DNA of 64,000 bases, taken from Bradyrhizobium paxllaeri. GTDB taxonomy: Bacteria; Pseudomonadota; Alphaproteobacteria; Rhizobiales; Xanthobacteraceae. Positions 8,531 to 17,116 of this stretch are shown one piece after another. The notes below the pieces were generated by a model. It made no database searches. It was given only the letters and a program-made list of their open reading frames with translations, and was not told where the DNA came from. The stretch is from positions 6,200,001 through 6,264,000 of the forward strand of contig NZ_CP042968.1 of the NCBI RefSeq assembly GCF_001693515.2, given 5' to 3'. Numbering within the stretch: the stretch's first letter is position 1; each line of letters starts with the position of its first letter. The position numbers and the translations under genes were made by a program.

Positions 8531-9502
8531 CTACCGGCCTCTCACTCGCAAGTTGAGCGCGGCCTGTCCGTCCTCTGTGCCCAGGATGTAGGATTTCACT
8601 CTGGGCAGAGCCTTCTCCATGGCTTCAAGATAGAGGCGGGTGCGCGTGAGCTCGGGGGCCTTTGCATACTCTTGCTGTAAAGCCTTGAGGCGGGTGGTCG
8701 TGCCTATGGCTTGCGCGATGCGCTGCTCACGCCGGCTCTTCGCTTCCTGGACCAATGTGTGGGCCTCCCCGCGAGCCTTAGGCAGGAGGTTGGCCGCATA
8801 GACCCGCGCCTCGTTGCGTGAGCGCTCGCGATCGGCCATGGCGTCCGCCACGTCTTGAAAGGCCTGTGCCACCGCCGCGTCAAGTGTCATGGCCATGATG
8901 CTGGAAGCCGTGATCTGAACGCCGCTTCGGTAGCCATCGAGGAGCTCCTGCGTCCGTATCTTCACCCTATCCTGGATGGCAAGCCGGCCCGTAGTTAAGA
9001 CCTCATCCACCGGCATGCCGGCCAAAATCTGGGTGAGCACACTTTCGGAAAGCCCGCCGATCAGCGCTCTCGTGTCCTCGACATGCAGCAGGAAGTCGGC
9101 AGGATCGCGTATCACGTATTGTAGCACGAGCGCGATGCTTAGGATGTTCGTGTCCCCAGTCAGCAGCTCCATCCCAATCACGGCCTCCTGCTCGCCCTCG
9201 GGCAAAGCGAAGCCCACGCCAACTTTCGAGACACTTGTGGTCTTAACCACGTCGACCCGGTCGATGGGCCAGGGGAAACGCCAGTGCATGCCGGGGCCCA
9301 GGCGGGCATGGGGCGCGCCGAGGCGGCGCGCCAAAGCTTGCTCGTCCGTTGCGACGAGATGGAAGCCCGTGGCGAAGTAGGCCGCGATCAGCAGGAGCGA
9401 GAAGACGATACCTCCCCGGAGCGCGTGCGCGCGCCAGCGCGGATGTCTGGGGGCGCTTTCCGTGTGGTCCTGCGGCACCACGTGTTCGTGACTGGTCGTC
9501 AT
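8531..9502 (-). CDS. SPFH/band-7 protein, HflK-like (last gene of SPFH operon)
   Basis: A 323-residue HflK-type protein. One membrane anchor lies near residues 28-48 (GGIVFSLLLIAAYFATGFHL), followed by the SPFH core (TDEQALARRLGAP, GPGMHWRFPWPIDRV) and a coiled-coil region (ARVYAANLLPKARGEAHTLVQ). In enteric bacteria HflK pairs with HflC in a large membrane cage around the FtsH protease. Here the operon has two HflK-like and two HflC-like members and no ftsH. It overlaps the HflC-like gene upstream by ATGA (9499-9502). The short N-terminal tail is His/Pro-rich (MTTSHEHVVPQDHTE). Paralogue status relative to a housekeeping hflK cannot be judged from this window. Confidence 0.85.
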   Translation of the reverse strand: MTTSHEHVVPQDHTESAPRHPRWRAHALRGGIVFSLLLIAAYFATGFHLVATDEQALARRLGAPHARLGPGMHWRFPWPIDRVDVVKTTSVSKVGVGFALPEGEQEAVIGMELLTGDTNILSIALVLQYVIRDPADFLLHVEDTRALIGGLSESVLTQILAGMPVDEVLTTGRLAIQDRVKIRTQELLDGYRSGVQITASSIMAMTLDAAVAQAFQDVADAMADRERSRNEARVYAANLLPKARGEAHTLVQEAKSRREQRIAQAIGTTTRLKALQQEYAKAPELTRTRLYLEAMEKALPRVKSYILGTEDGQAALNLRVRGR

Positions 9503-10533
9503 GGCGATTCCCCGCGTGACGGTGGCCGCTGACCTTCGACACCAGCGCCCACGGTCTCACCGTTCCTGGGACGAGCCTTGGGCGGCGGGTTAGGATCCAG
9601 CGCGACCGATGCGCTAGGCTTCAGCATCTGCAGGAGTTCGGACTCGGCCGGCAGGAATAGGGTCGTCTTGTCGTCGAGTATACGATCATAGGCCTCTAGC
9701 GTGCGGACGAGCTTGAAGAAGGGTAGGTCGGCGCCAAACTCGCGCGCGTAGACACGCATCGCCTCAGCGTCGCCTTCGCCGTCGAGTTGCCTTGCATGTT
9801 CGTTGGCCTCGGCGAGGATGCGTGCCTTCTGCCGATCAGCTTCGGCGATGATCCGCTTCGACTCGGCCTTGCCGTCGGAGCGCAGCTGCATGGTGATGCG
9901 GGCCCGCTCCGCTTTCATCCGCTCGAAGACGCTCTGCCGGTTCTGCTGAGGCAGGGCGAGTTCACGCAGACCGAGATCGATCACCTCGATACCGTAGGCG
10001 GGCGCAACAAGAGCCTGAACACCGGCTCGTACCTCCGCGACTATCGCCCCGAAGCGGTTCTCCGAAGCATGCGGCGCGATGAGGGAGGCGAAGCTATGGC
10101 GGCCGAGCACTGCACCGACTTCACCGACGATAGCCTCCGTAAGCCGCTGCTCTGCATCGTCGCGCGTGGCAAGCGTCGCGAGGAAGCGCGTCGGTTCGGC
10201 GATGCGCCAGGTAGCGAGTGTGGCAACGGACACGTTCTTCCTGTCCGCCGTGACGTACTCAACGGGTCGAGTGCTCAAGTATAGGAGGCGCTTGTCGAAC
10301 CGCTGCACACGCTCGAAAGGCAGTTTGAAGCCTAGGCCCGGCTCGTCAACGAGTTGCACGATCCGGCCGAAGCGCGTGACCATCCCGTGCTCAGTGATAT
10401 CTAACGTGAAGAGGCTCGCAAGAGCCGATAGCACCAGCACGGCGATAGCGGCAGGCGTCAGCACCCGGAGCGCTACCCTCCGTCTGCCGCCCGGGCGGCT
10501 CATTCTGCCAACTCCAGAGTGAGCTGCCTTCAT
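9499..10533 (-). CDS. SPFH/band-7 protein, HflC-like
   Basis: A 344-residue HflC-type protein: a basic N-terminus, a membrane helix near 24-47 (LTPAAIAVLVLSALASLF), an SPFH domain starting ITEHGMVTRFGRIVQ with GLGFKLPFERVQRFDKR, and a long Ala/Glu-rich helix (KAESKRIIAEADRQKARILAEAN) like the one that forms the HflKC cage wall. The C-terminal 40 residues are Pro/Arg-rich and extend beyond the usual HflC end. ATGA overlaps with the genes on both sides (10530-10533 and 9499-9502) place it in the middle of a translationally coupled trio. It is the probable partner of the HflK-like product at 8531-9502. Confidence 0.86.
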   Translation of the reverse strand: MKAAHSGVGRMSRPGGRRRVALRVLTPAAIAVLVLSALASLFTLDITEHGMVTRFGRIVQLVDEPGLGFKLPFERVQRFDKRLLYLSTRPVEYVTADRKNVSVATLATWRIAEPTRFLATLATRDDAEQRLTEAIVGEVGAVLGRHSFASLIAPHASENRFGAIVAEVRAGVQALVAPAYGIEVIDLGLRELALPQQNRQSVFERMKAERARITMQLRSDGKAESKRIIAEADRQKARILAEANEHARQLDGEGDAEAMRVYAREFGADLPFFKLVRTLEAYDRILDDKTTLFLPAESELLQMLKPSASVALDPNPPPKARPRNGETVGAGVEGQRPPSRGESP

Positions 10534-12263
10534 CGGTTGCCCCCCGCGCTTATCGGAGGCTCAAGGAGCCAAAGGTCGAAGTCTTTGATCGCACCCGCCT
10601 TGGGCCGAACAAGCTTGTGCACCTTCGGCAACACATCCTCGATCGTCTCGATCTGCAAGCGGAATGCGGCCAATTCGGGCGCTTGCCGAAACGCCTCGAC
10701 CTGTAGGCTGAACGCTAGCGCCTCGCCGCGAGCGCGGCGGACCTGTTCCTCTTGGACGGCCAGGGCACCCTCGACCGTCGCCGCGGCCTCCCCTTTCGCT
10801 TTGTTTACCTCCTCGGCGGCGAACCCCTTGGCGCGGTTGATCGTGCGCAGCTTGTCCTCCTGTGCACTAGCCACGTCCCGCTCGGCGTCGTGTGCCTCCT
10901 GGGGCGAATGCACGTAGACGAAGCGCACCGAGACGAGCGCGATGCCGGCGTTCAGACCGTCTAGGCGCGCTTGAACAAACTCATGCAGTCGCGCCTCAAC
11001 CTCGGCTCTGGCGTTTGTCAGCACCGCGTCGATTCGCTGAGTGGCAATAACGCTACGCAGCGCTGCCCGAGTAACGCTCCGGACGAGCGCCTCAGGCTCC
11101 GCCAGGTTCGTGACGTAGGCTACTGGATCCTTGACGCGGTACTGCACGGTTGACCGAAGATCGATGAGGTTGGCGTCACCGGTCAGGAGGAAGGACTCGC
11201 CCTCCAGCACCTCACGCTGGAACCAGGAGCCCTTGGCCTTGATCGCCTCCGGCACTGGATTGGAGGGGCCGCCTACTGTGAGCCGCTCGCGGGCGAGTGT
11301 GCGCGTTATCAAGCTCTCGTCCGCCTGACTGCGGAAACCGAGCTCTGCACTCCGCGTGCGTTCGGTTTCGACGAGACGGTGCGTCTCGATTGGCCAGGGC
11401 AGGCGGTAGTGTAGGCCTGGGCCGAGATCGGCCGCGACGATGCGAGCAAACCGGAGGCGCAGGCCGATCTCCCCGGACTGGATCGTAAAGAAGCCGCTTG
11501 CGAACCAGAGGAGGACCAGGCCTGCCAATGCCGCGATCTTAACGCGGGTGTCAGTAACAAACACACGGGTAGCGGCCGCAAACCTCTCGCGCAGCCGGGT
11601 CCACTCCGGCGGCGCGTGGGTGTGCGACACGTGCGTGTGGAGCGAGATTTCCCCGGTCCGGAGCTCACACACCGCCTGTCGCAGGATTTGAGCGGATGAC
11701 CACAGGAACAATCCCGCCATGATGGCGGCCACGATCAGGTCGGGCCACTTGGTCGCGGTTGCCCAAACGCCGAGCGCAGCGAGCATCACGGCGACGTTGC
11801 CGATCGCATCGTTACGCGAGCAAAGCCACACGGACCGCACGTTGGCGTCGCCATCCTTGTAGCGCACGAGGATGACGACGCTAGCCACGTTGGCAGCGAG
11901 AGCCAGGAAGCCGATGACGCCCATGATCTCGGCGCGGGGCACACCGAGCACAAGCACGTGATAACCGGTCGTTCCAAACACCCACAAGCCCATCAGCGTG
12001 AGGCTGACGCCTTTTACAAAGGCCGCACGCGCCCGAACCCGAACGGAGGCACCGATAACCGCGAGGCTGATACCGTAGGTCGCCGCGTCGCCCAGAAAGT
12101 CGAGAGCATCGGCCTGCAGCGCTTGCGAGCCGGCGAGTGCGCCGGCTCCCATTTCCACCAGGAACATCGCGGCGTTGATCGCAATGACGATCCAAAGCCG
12201 TCGCTTGTAATCAGCCGACAAGCCTTCGAAGGTGGCGCCTTCTCCGCAACAGGCTACGCCCAT
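10530..12263 (-). CDS. Fusion protein: cation diffusion facilitator-like domain + HflK-like SPFH domain
   Basis: A single 577-residue frame from ATG 12263. The first ~205 residues look like a CDF-type cation transporter: MGVACCGEGATFEGL, then about six hydrophobic segments, with acidic/polar intramembrane motifs ADALDFLGDAATYG and SRNDAIGNVAV where CDF proteins bind metal. A His-rich linker (HTHVSHTHAPPEW) leads to a second membrane helix and a full HflK-type SPFH domain (SGEIGLRLRFARIV, GPGLHYRLPWPIETH) ending in a coiled coil. I chose 12263, not the longer frame to 12380, because the latter overlaps the acetamidase gene and adds 39 residues without family character. ATGA overlap with the HflC-like gene below. 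No frameshift or stop separates the parts. Confidence 0.85.
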   Translation of the reverse strand: MGVACCGEGATFEGLSADYKRRLWIVIAINAAMFLVEMGAGALAGSQALQADALDFLGDAATYGISLAVIGASVRVRARAAFVKGVSLTLMGLWVFGTTGYHVLVLGVPRAEIMGVIGFLALAANVASVVILVRYKDGDANVRSVWLCSRNDAIGNVAVMLAALGVWATATKWPDLIVAAIMAGLFLWSSAQILRQAVCELRTGEISLHTHVSHTHAPPEWTRLRERFAAATRVFVTDTRVKIAALAGLVLLWFASGFFTIQSGEIGLRLRFARIVAADLGPGLHYRLPWPIETHRLVETERTRSAELGFRSQADESLITRTLARERLTVGGPSNPVPEAIKAKGSWFQREVLEGESFLLTGDANLIDLRSTVQYRVKDPVAYVTNLAEPEALVRSVTRAALRSVIATQRIDAVLTNARAEVEARLHEFVQARLDGLNAGIALVSVRFVYVHSPQEAHDAERDVASAQEDKLRTINRAKGFAAEEVNKAKGEAAATVEGALAVQEEQVRRARGEALAFSLQVEAFRQAPELAAFRLQIETIEDVLPKVHKLVRPKAGAIKDFDLWLLEPPISAGGNR

Positions 12264-12306
12264 GTTCAGAGCCCTACGTTTCCTGAAGTCTCCATTCAGT
12301 GCAACC

Positions 12307-13341
12307 TCATCGCGGCAGGTAGCGCTTGTCGAGTTGACAAGCCACGGAGTAATTTGGATCGACAACGTTGGCGATCTCAAGCTGAGCTGCTTGGCCTAGA
12401 AGCTGAACCGCCTCGATCTTGTCGTAGCCGTGATCCTGCACCAGCCAGTTGACGAGATCGACGCAGGCGATCCGCAGCGCATCGATCAACGGCCGCGTGC
12501 TGCCGATCGACATAATCATTCTGTCGTTCTCAAGCCGGGGCCAGTTGATCTTTTTTCCCTTGATGAGATTCACCGTGAAGGTGACGTCAAACGAGGTCTC
12601 AACAGCGGCGCCGTCCACCTCGCCGTCACCCTGCGCTGCGTGCCCGTCACCCAGCATGAAGAGCGCACCCGGCTCGAAAACCGGGAAAGACATCGTCACA
12701 CCCTCAACGACCTCATTGAAGTCCATGTTCGCGCCATGAGGGCCGGGTATCAGCGAGCTGATGCACTCCTTGCCAGCAGGTGCGGTGCCGATTGTTCCGA
12801 AGAATGGCCGCAACGGGACCTCGACTTTGCCGATTTTGCTGTTGGGCAGGTCGAGCACACCGACCATCTTCGATCTGTCGAACCGCCAGATAAAGAGCCG
12901 GTCCGGCACCGGGTCGGTTATCATCGCCGTCTTGTATTCGGGCGCCAATGCTCCGAAGTAGGGGATCGACGCTCCCCAACCCCAGTCTCTGTTGAGGCCG
13001 ATCCTGTCGATACGCACGACGAGCGTATCGCCGGGCTCGGCGCCCTCGATGAAGAATGGCCCCGTTTGCGGATTGACTCTGGTAAGGTCGAGTCTCGGAA
13101 ACACCGTCTTGTCGGTCGGCTGGAAGACGTCGTTCGCCGCGTCCTTGGTCCTTGTGATCACCGTGTCGCCTGGCTTGATGCGGATCGCCGGCGGATGCGC
13201 ATGGCAATAGGTGAAGTAAACAGTGTCTCCTGGGTCATAGCGGACTTCCGCGGCCGAGGCAGGGGCGATCCCAATAACTACGAGTGCCGAAGATAGAGCC
13301 ACGATGGCCGCTCGTGCCGACTGCTCGCTCATTCGAATCAT
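12307..13341 (-). CDS. Exported acetamidase/formamidase family protein
   Basis: A 344-residue protein of the acetamidase/formamidase (FmdA_AmdA) family, which hydrolyses short-chain amides to ammonia and the acid. A signal peptide is visible (ARAAIVALSSALVVIGI, cut after APASA), which is unusual because characterised formamidases are cytoplasmic. Core family stretches are present: GDTVITRTKDAAND, TGPFFIEGAEPGDTL, GPHGANMDFNEV and MLGDGHAAQGDGEVDG. The ATG at 13341 has an excellent AGGAGG 7 bp upstream. It sits between an HflC-like gene (33 bp upstream) and the CDF-HflK fusion (43 bp downstream), all on one strand, so it appears to be an integral member of the operon. Substrate is not predictable. 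Confidence 0.85.
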   Translation of the reverse strand: MIRMSEQSARAAIVALSSALVVIGIAPASAAEVRYDPGDTVYFTYCHAHPPAIRIKPGDTVITRTKDAANDVFQPTDKTVFPRLDLTRVNPQTGPFFIEGAEPGDTLVVRIDRIGLNRDWGWGASIPYFGALAPEYKTAMITDPVPDRLFIWRFDRSKMVGVLDLPNSKIGKVEVPLRPFFGTIGTAPAGKECISSLIPGPHGANMDFNEVVEGVTMSFPVFEPGALFMLGDGHAAQGDGEVDGAAVETSFDVTFTVNLIKGKKINWPRLENDRMIMSIGSTRPLIDALRIACVDLVNWLVQDHGYDKIEAVQLLGQAAQLEIANVVDPNYSVACQLDKRYLPR

Positions 13342-13374
13342 AGATTCCTCCTGTTTTGGCAGCGTAGATTGTTG

Positions 13375-14352
13375 CTATGGGGGCGGCATGAGATCTCCGC
13401 TCGTCATCTTATGGGCGTCCTTTCTCGCACTGTCGGCCAAGCTTGCCGGCGGCTTGGCGCGCTTATGGAAACCGCTGTCGTACAGTAGGCCGAAGAGATC
13501 GGAGTTCGCCGGCAACACCATCGTCGTGCCCTCCTTGACGAACTTGCGCGACGCGTCGAGCGTCCGCCGCAGCGCGTAGAACTGCGGTGCCTCGCTAAGC
13601 GAGTCGGCGTAGATGCGGGCCGCCTCTGCTTCGCCAGCGCCGCGGTGCCACTGGGCGACCTTGAAGGCCTCGGCTAGAATGCTCGTCTTCTCGCCCTGAG
13701 CCGCGGAACGGATCTTGAGGCCTTCCTCCTCACCCTCAGAGCGGTAGCGCATGCTGATTGCGGCGCGCTCGGAGCGCATGCGAGCGTAGACCGTGAGCCG
13801 GTTGCGCTTAGGGAAGTCAAAGCGCAATAGCTGCACGTCAAGGACCTCGATGCCATAGTCTCGAAGCGCAACATTCCGGCACTTTGCGGCGACCTCAACG
13901 AGCACGACCTCTGCTCGATAGGCTTCGGTCGAGACAAAGGCAGCGAGCGGACTTCGGCCGATGGCGGCGCCAAGCTCCCCAGAGAGGATGTCCCCCAAGC
14001 GCGATTCCGCACCCGCCTTGTTGAGAACCGTCTCAAAGAAACGTTTGGGCTCTGATATGCGCCACAAGACGGCGGCCGCTGCCGTCACGGCGGTCTTTTC
14101 AAGCGTCAGGAATTCGTTCAGTGGGGGCTGGTAAACAAAAAGCCGGCCGTCGAACTTGGTCACGCTTTCGTACGGCAGCTTCACGCCAAGACCCGGCGTG
14201 GTGACCACCTGCACCGGCCTGCCGAACGACGTGACAACGGCCCGCTCCCCATCGCCAACGGCGAAAAGACATAACGTGGTCGCCACGACAGCGCCAAGCA
14301 CTCCCGCGGCGCCCAGAATAGCTTGCCTAGGCTTCGAGCTTGAGCGCGCCAT
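13375..14352 (-). CDS. SPFH/band-7 protein, HflC-like (first gene of SPFH operon)
   Basis: A 325-residue HflC-like protein: an N-terminal membrane helix (ILGAAGVLGAVVATTLCLFAV, about 12-32), then an SPFH domain (GERAVVTSFGRPVQ, GLGVKLPYESVTKFDGR), the conserved WRISEPKRFFE stretch and a long helix (RSEGEEEGLKIRSAAQGEKTS). It is the promoter-proximal gene of the five-gene minus-strand cluster and may pair with the CDF-HflK fusion two genes downstream. The C-terminal 45 residues are Lys/Pro-rich and not part of the fold. Classical HflC interacts with FtsH; no ftsH is nearby, so the partner protease, if any, is unknown. Confidence 0.85.
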   Translation of the reverse strand: MARSSSKPRQAILGAAGVLGAVVATTLCLFAVGDGERAVVTSFGRPVQVVTTPGLGVKLPYESVTKFDGRLFVYQPPLNEFLTLEKTAVTAAAAVLWRISEPKRFFETVLNKAGAESRLGDILSGELGAAIGRSPLAAFVSTEAYRAEVVLVEVAAKCRNVALRDYGIEVLDVQLLRFDFPKRNRLTVYARMRSERAAISMRYRSEGEEEGLKIRSAAQGEKTSILAEAFKVAQWHRGAGEAEAARIYADSLSEAPQFYALRRTLDASRKFVKEGTTMVLPANSDLFGLLYDSGFHKRAKPPASLADSARKDAHKMTSGDLMPPP

Positions 14353-15318
14353 GGCTCATTTGCCTAACGAGCTGGGGCTTTTCTCATTCTGTAGGGCGTG
14401 TTTCGGGTGGTCAAGGAATTTGTCTCCGGTGAGCTGCTTGTATGGGCTTCCGTCCGCAGTCCCGCCGGTTGGCTCGGGTCGAGGCCGTCGGTCCCAACGA
14501 GGCCCTTGAGAAGCTGGGCAACTCGCCGCGGGTACCCGGCATGATCAACTGCTAAACCAACGTTCTGAAGGCTTGCAAAGACCGGTCAAGTGTAAACGTT
14601 GGCAGCGAACTCTTCGCGCCTGGAGAATTGTGGCTAGCAGTCAATGACCTCTAAGGCCTTCGTTCCAATAGATGGAACCATCGCCATCGTCCAAGTAAGC
14701 GCGAAACAATCTCCAAGCCTGGAACTTAAGTGGATCGGGGGCAAATCGAGATAGCGCGAAATGGAACCCTCCAGGCGATTGTCCGAGCACATTGAACATA
14801 AGACTCCCGGTCGATCTGTGACGAGGTGGGTGACCGATTGCAGCAGGACTTAGCTCTCGAAGCCTAGCTCTGCCGCCCTACTCGAACGTCTAGTTGATGA
14901 ATTGCGCAAGCAGGAGCGTCGTCTCATTGATGGCGTCGAAAGCTGGCGCTATCGCTGACTGTTTCTTTATCAGGCGATAGTCGCGGCCATGTGAGAGCTT
15001 AAAGAACGCCGTCGCCGCTCTTAACCCGGCGGCGGCTTATTCTGCTAATCTTATCGCTGAGTGCGGATAATGTTGCGCCGGCAAATTAACTGATTTCAGG
15101 CCGAATAATTGATGCGGTGCATCTCTTCTTGGCCCGATTGAGACCTTCCCACCAGCACTGAAGACGCCGCACGCAAGGGCTGACCGGAAGTCTTAGCCAG
15201 GGCCAAACGACACGATTGACTCAGGGAGGACATTGGCCTCTACCGCGGTCCAATGCTCCGCAGCCGACTTCCTGCCATGGCGCGAAACTGAGAATTTGCA
15301 TAAGATTAATGCCCCTCC
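14353..15318. other. 966-bp gap without a supportable gene
   Basis: Only short frames occur on either strand. Two pieces look like decayed coding DNA: near 14480-14552 a plus-strand frame ends at a TAA after PRVPGMINC, and near 14877-14957 a frame reads ALLERLVDELRKQERR. Neither can be assigned. The segment around 15050-15090 (AGTGCGGATAATGTTGCGCC) looks to me like the end of a rhizobial insertion element, but I cannot pair it with another end. The promoters for the SPFH operon (leftward) and the GAF-cyclase (rightward) must lie here. Confidence 0.4.
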
Positions 15319-16746
15319 TTGTCCTGGCCCACCCGAGGGAGCGAGATGCGAGAACGCGGTGGAAGCAAACAACCGGTCAAAGGTCGGCGCGCGAATAGGG
15401 CTCACAAAGTGTCCATGGCCGCCGCATCCATCGCCGACCTACAGAATCAGGTAGGCGCTCTCGCTGGCGAACTGAAAGAGGCGCTTGAGCAGCAGACGGC
15501 TACCGCGGAGATTCTCCGCCTGATCAGCGCCGTGCCGGCCGATCCGCAGCCGGTATTCGAGTTGATCGTGCGCCGCGCCGTCGCGCTTTGCGGCAGTTTG
15601 TTCGCGAACGTGTTCCGCTTTGATGGAGACCTCATCCATTTCGTCGCCAGTCACAACGTCGGGCCGAGCTACGTCGATATGCTTCGAGCGACGTACCCGA
15701 TGCGGCCCGATCATTCTCAGGTATCCGGACGCGTACTGCTTAATCAATCAGTGGTCCGGCTGGCCGATGCGCTTTCCGATCCAGACTACGATCAGCGGTT
15801 TCCCCGCGCCATGGGTTGGCGTCGCATGCTGGGAATGCCTATAATGCGCGATCGCGATGCGCTCGGCGTCATCGTGGTGGGCTGGGCCGAGGCCGGACCT
15901 GTCGCTAAGGCCCAGGAGGATCTTCTGAAGACCTTCGCGGACCAGGCGGTAATCGCGATCGAGAATGCCAGGCTGTTGAATGAATTACGCGAGCGCAACG
16001 AGGAGATCGCCGGCTGGAACCGCGATCTGAAAGCGCGGGTCAAGGAGCAGGTTGAGGAGCTGGGCCGCGTTGGGCGGCTGAAGCGGTTCCTTGCGCCACA
16101 GCTTGCCGAAATGATCGTCTCGCAGGGCAATGAAAAGATCCTAGAGAGTCATCGCCGTGAGATCGTTGTCGTATTCTGCGATCTTCGCGGCTACACCGCC
16201 TTCACCGAGGCCGCCGAGCCCGAGGAGGTTTTGGATTTCCTGCGCGAGTATCACGGCGAGCTGGGGCGTCTAATCAGCCAGTTCGAGGGGACGCTCGACC
16301 AATTCTCGGGTGATGGGATCATGGTGTTCTTCAACGACCCCGTGCCTGTCCCCAACCCGGCCGAACGTGCGGTCAAGATGGCCGTTGCGATGCGCGAGGC
16401 TGTGTCGACGCTGATCGCCGCGTGGCGCGAGCGAGGTCGCGAGTTGGGCTTTGGTGCTGGCATCGCCCAGGGTTACGCGACCTTGGGCCAGATCGGATAT
16501 TCCGAGCGCTCCGGATACACTGCGATAGGCACAGTGTGCAATGTTGCGGCACGGCTCTGCGGCGAGGCTAAGGACGGCCAAATTCTGATCAGTAAGCGCG
16601 TAAACGTGGCGCTCAACGGAAGCGTAGCGACTGAACAAATTGGCGCTCTCGCATTGAAGGGTCTCACCCAGCCGGTTGTCACCTACAACGTTCCGCTCAC
16701 CGCTAGTCAACCGACTCTCCGCGTTATAGACGGAGGTAATCACTAG
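15319..16746 (+). CDS. GAF-domain class III adenylate/guanylate cyclase
   Basis: Up to 475 residues. A coiled-coil lead-in (LQNQVGALAGELKEALEQQ) precedes a GAF domain (about residues 70-220, ILRLISAVPADPQPVFELI to DQAVIAIENARLL), then a short coiled coil and a class III cyclase domain from about 275. The metal Asp is in VVVFCDLRGYTAFTE, the second acidic site in QFSGDGIMVFF and the Asn/Arg pair in GTVCNVAARLCG, so it should be active. A TTG opens the frame at 15319; ATG 15346 and ATG 15415 (MAAASIADLQ) are alternatives, and 15415 fits the domain start best. No membrane segment is seen. It probably senses a small ligand through GAF. It is divergent from the SPFH operon. Confidence 0.85.
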   Translation: MSWPTRGSEMRERGGSKQPVKGRRANRAHKVSMAAASIADLQNQVGALAGELKEALEQQTATAEILRLISAVPADPQPVFELIVRRAVALCGSLFANVFRFDGDLIHFVASHNVGPSYVDMLRATYPMRPDHSQVSGRVLLNQSVVRLADALSDPDYDQRFPRAMGWRRMLGMPIMRDRDALGVIVVGWAEAGPVAKAQEDLLKTFADQAVIAIENARLLNELRERNEEIAGWNRDLKARVKEQVEELGRVGRLKRFLAPQLAEMIVSQGNEKILESHRREIVVVFCDLRGYTAFTEAAEPEEVLDFLREYHGELGRLISQFEGTLDQFSGDGIMVFFNDPVPVPNPAERAVKMAVAMREAVSTLIAAWRERGRELGFGAGIAQGYATLGQIGYSERSGYTAIGTVCNVAARLCGEAKDGQILISKRVNVALNGSVATEQIGALALKGLTQPVVTYNVPLTASQPTLRVIDGGNH

Positions 16747-17116
16747 ACAGCCCGTCAGCGAATGGAGTCCGGTTGTGTGAAGGGTTTCGGATGCCGGCCG
16801 CTTGAGGGACGGCGCCGCGTGCTCGGCGGCCGGCGTCCGAAAGCCTCCAAGGGAGGAAACCGCGCTTAAGGGAACGTACGGCGGTGCGGCAGGCGCTATG
16901 GGAATTTGAGTGCCGCGGGCGCGCTGGCTGATTGGGATCGAGCCGAAGCAACGCGTTGTGCGACGGTGAAGCGGCTGACGAACGAGCGGCGGATGACGCT
17001 GAACTGCATAAGCTGTCCGACGATTTGCGACGGTGGGCAGAGAGCTGGGCGCGCTCTGCCGTGGCTGGCGGAGGGGCAGCGGGCGCGACGCGCAGATTTG
17101 CGGGATTGTAACGCGG
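16747..17116. other. Non-coding flank downstream of the IS91 transposase
   Basis: No gene is supportable; frames through here are short or antisense to neighbours. It contains the two hairpins described separately and probably the terminal sequence of the IS91 element. Confidence 0.45.
16785..16842. terminator. Long stem-loop after the GAF-cyclase gene
   Basis: A 17-bp inverted repeat (TTTCGGATGCCGGCCGC at 16785-16801 against GCGGCCGGCGTCCGAAA at 16826-16842) with one G-U pair and a 24-nt loop, starting 38 bp after the cyclase stop. A second small hairpin (CCTCC/GGAGG, 16844-16856) follows. There is no T-tract, so intrinsic termination is uncertain. An alternative is that this is the subterminal hairpin at one end of the neighbouring IS91-type element. 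Confidence 0.5.

Noticed and set aside
12264..12380. 39-codon N-terminal extension of the CDF-HflK fusion
   Set aside because: It overlaps the acetamidase gene end and has no CDF character; ATG 12263 gives a natural intergenic gap.
14353..15318. Idea of a second insertion element left of the GAF-cyclase
   Set aside because: One sequence near 15050-15090 looks like an element end, but no transposase remnant or matching second end could be found.
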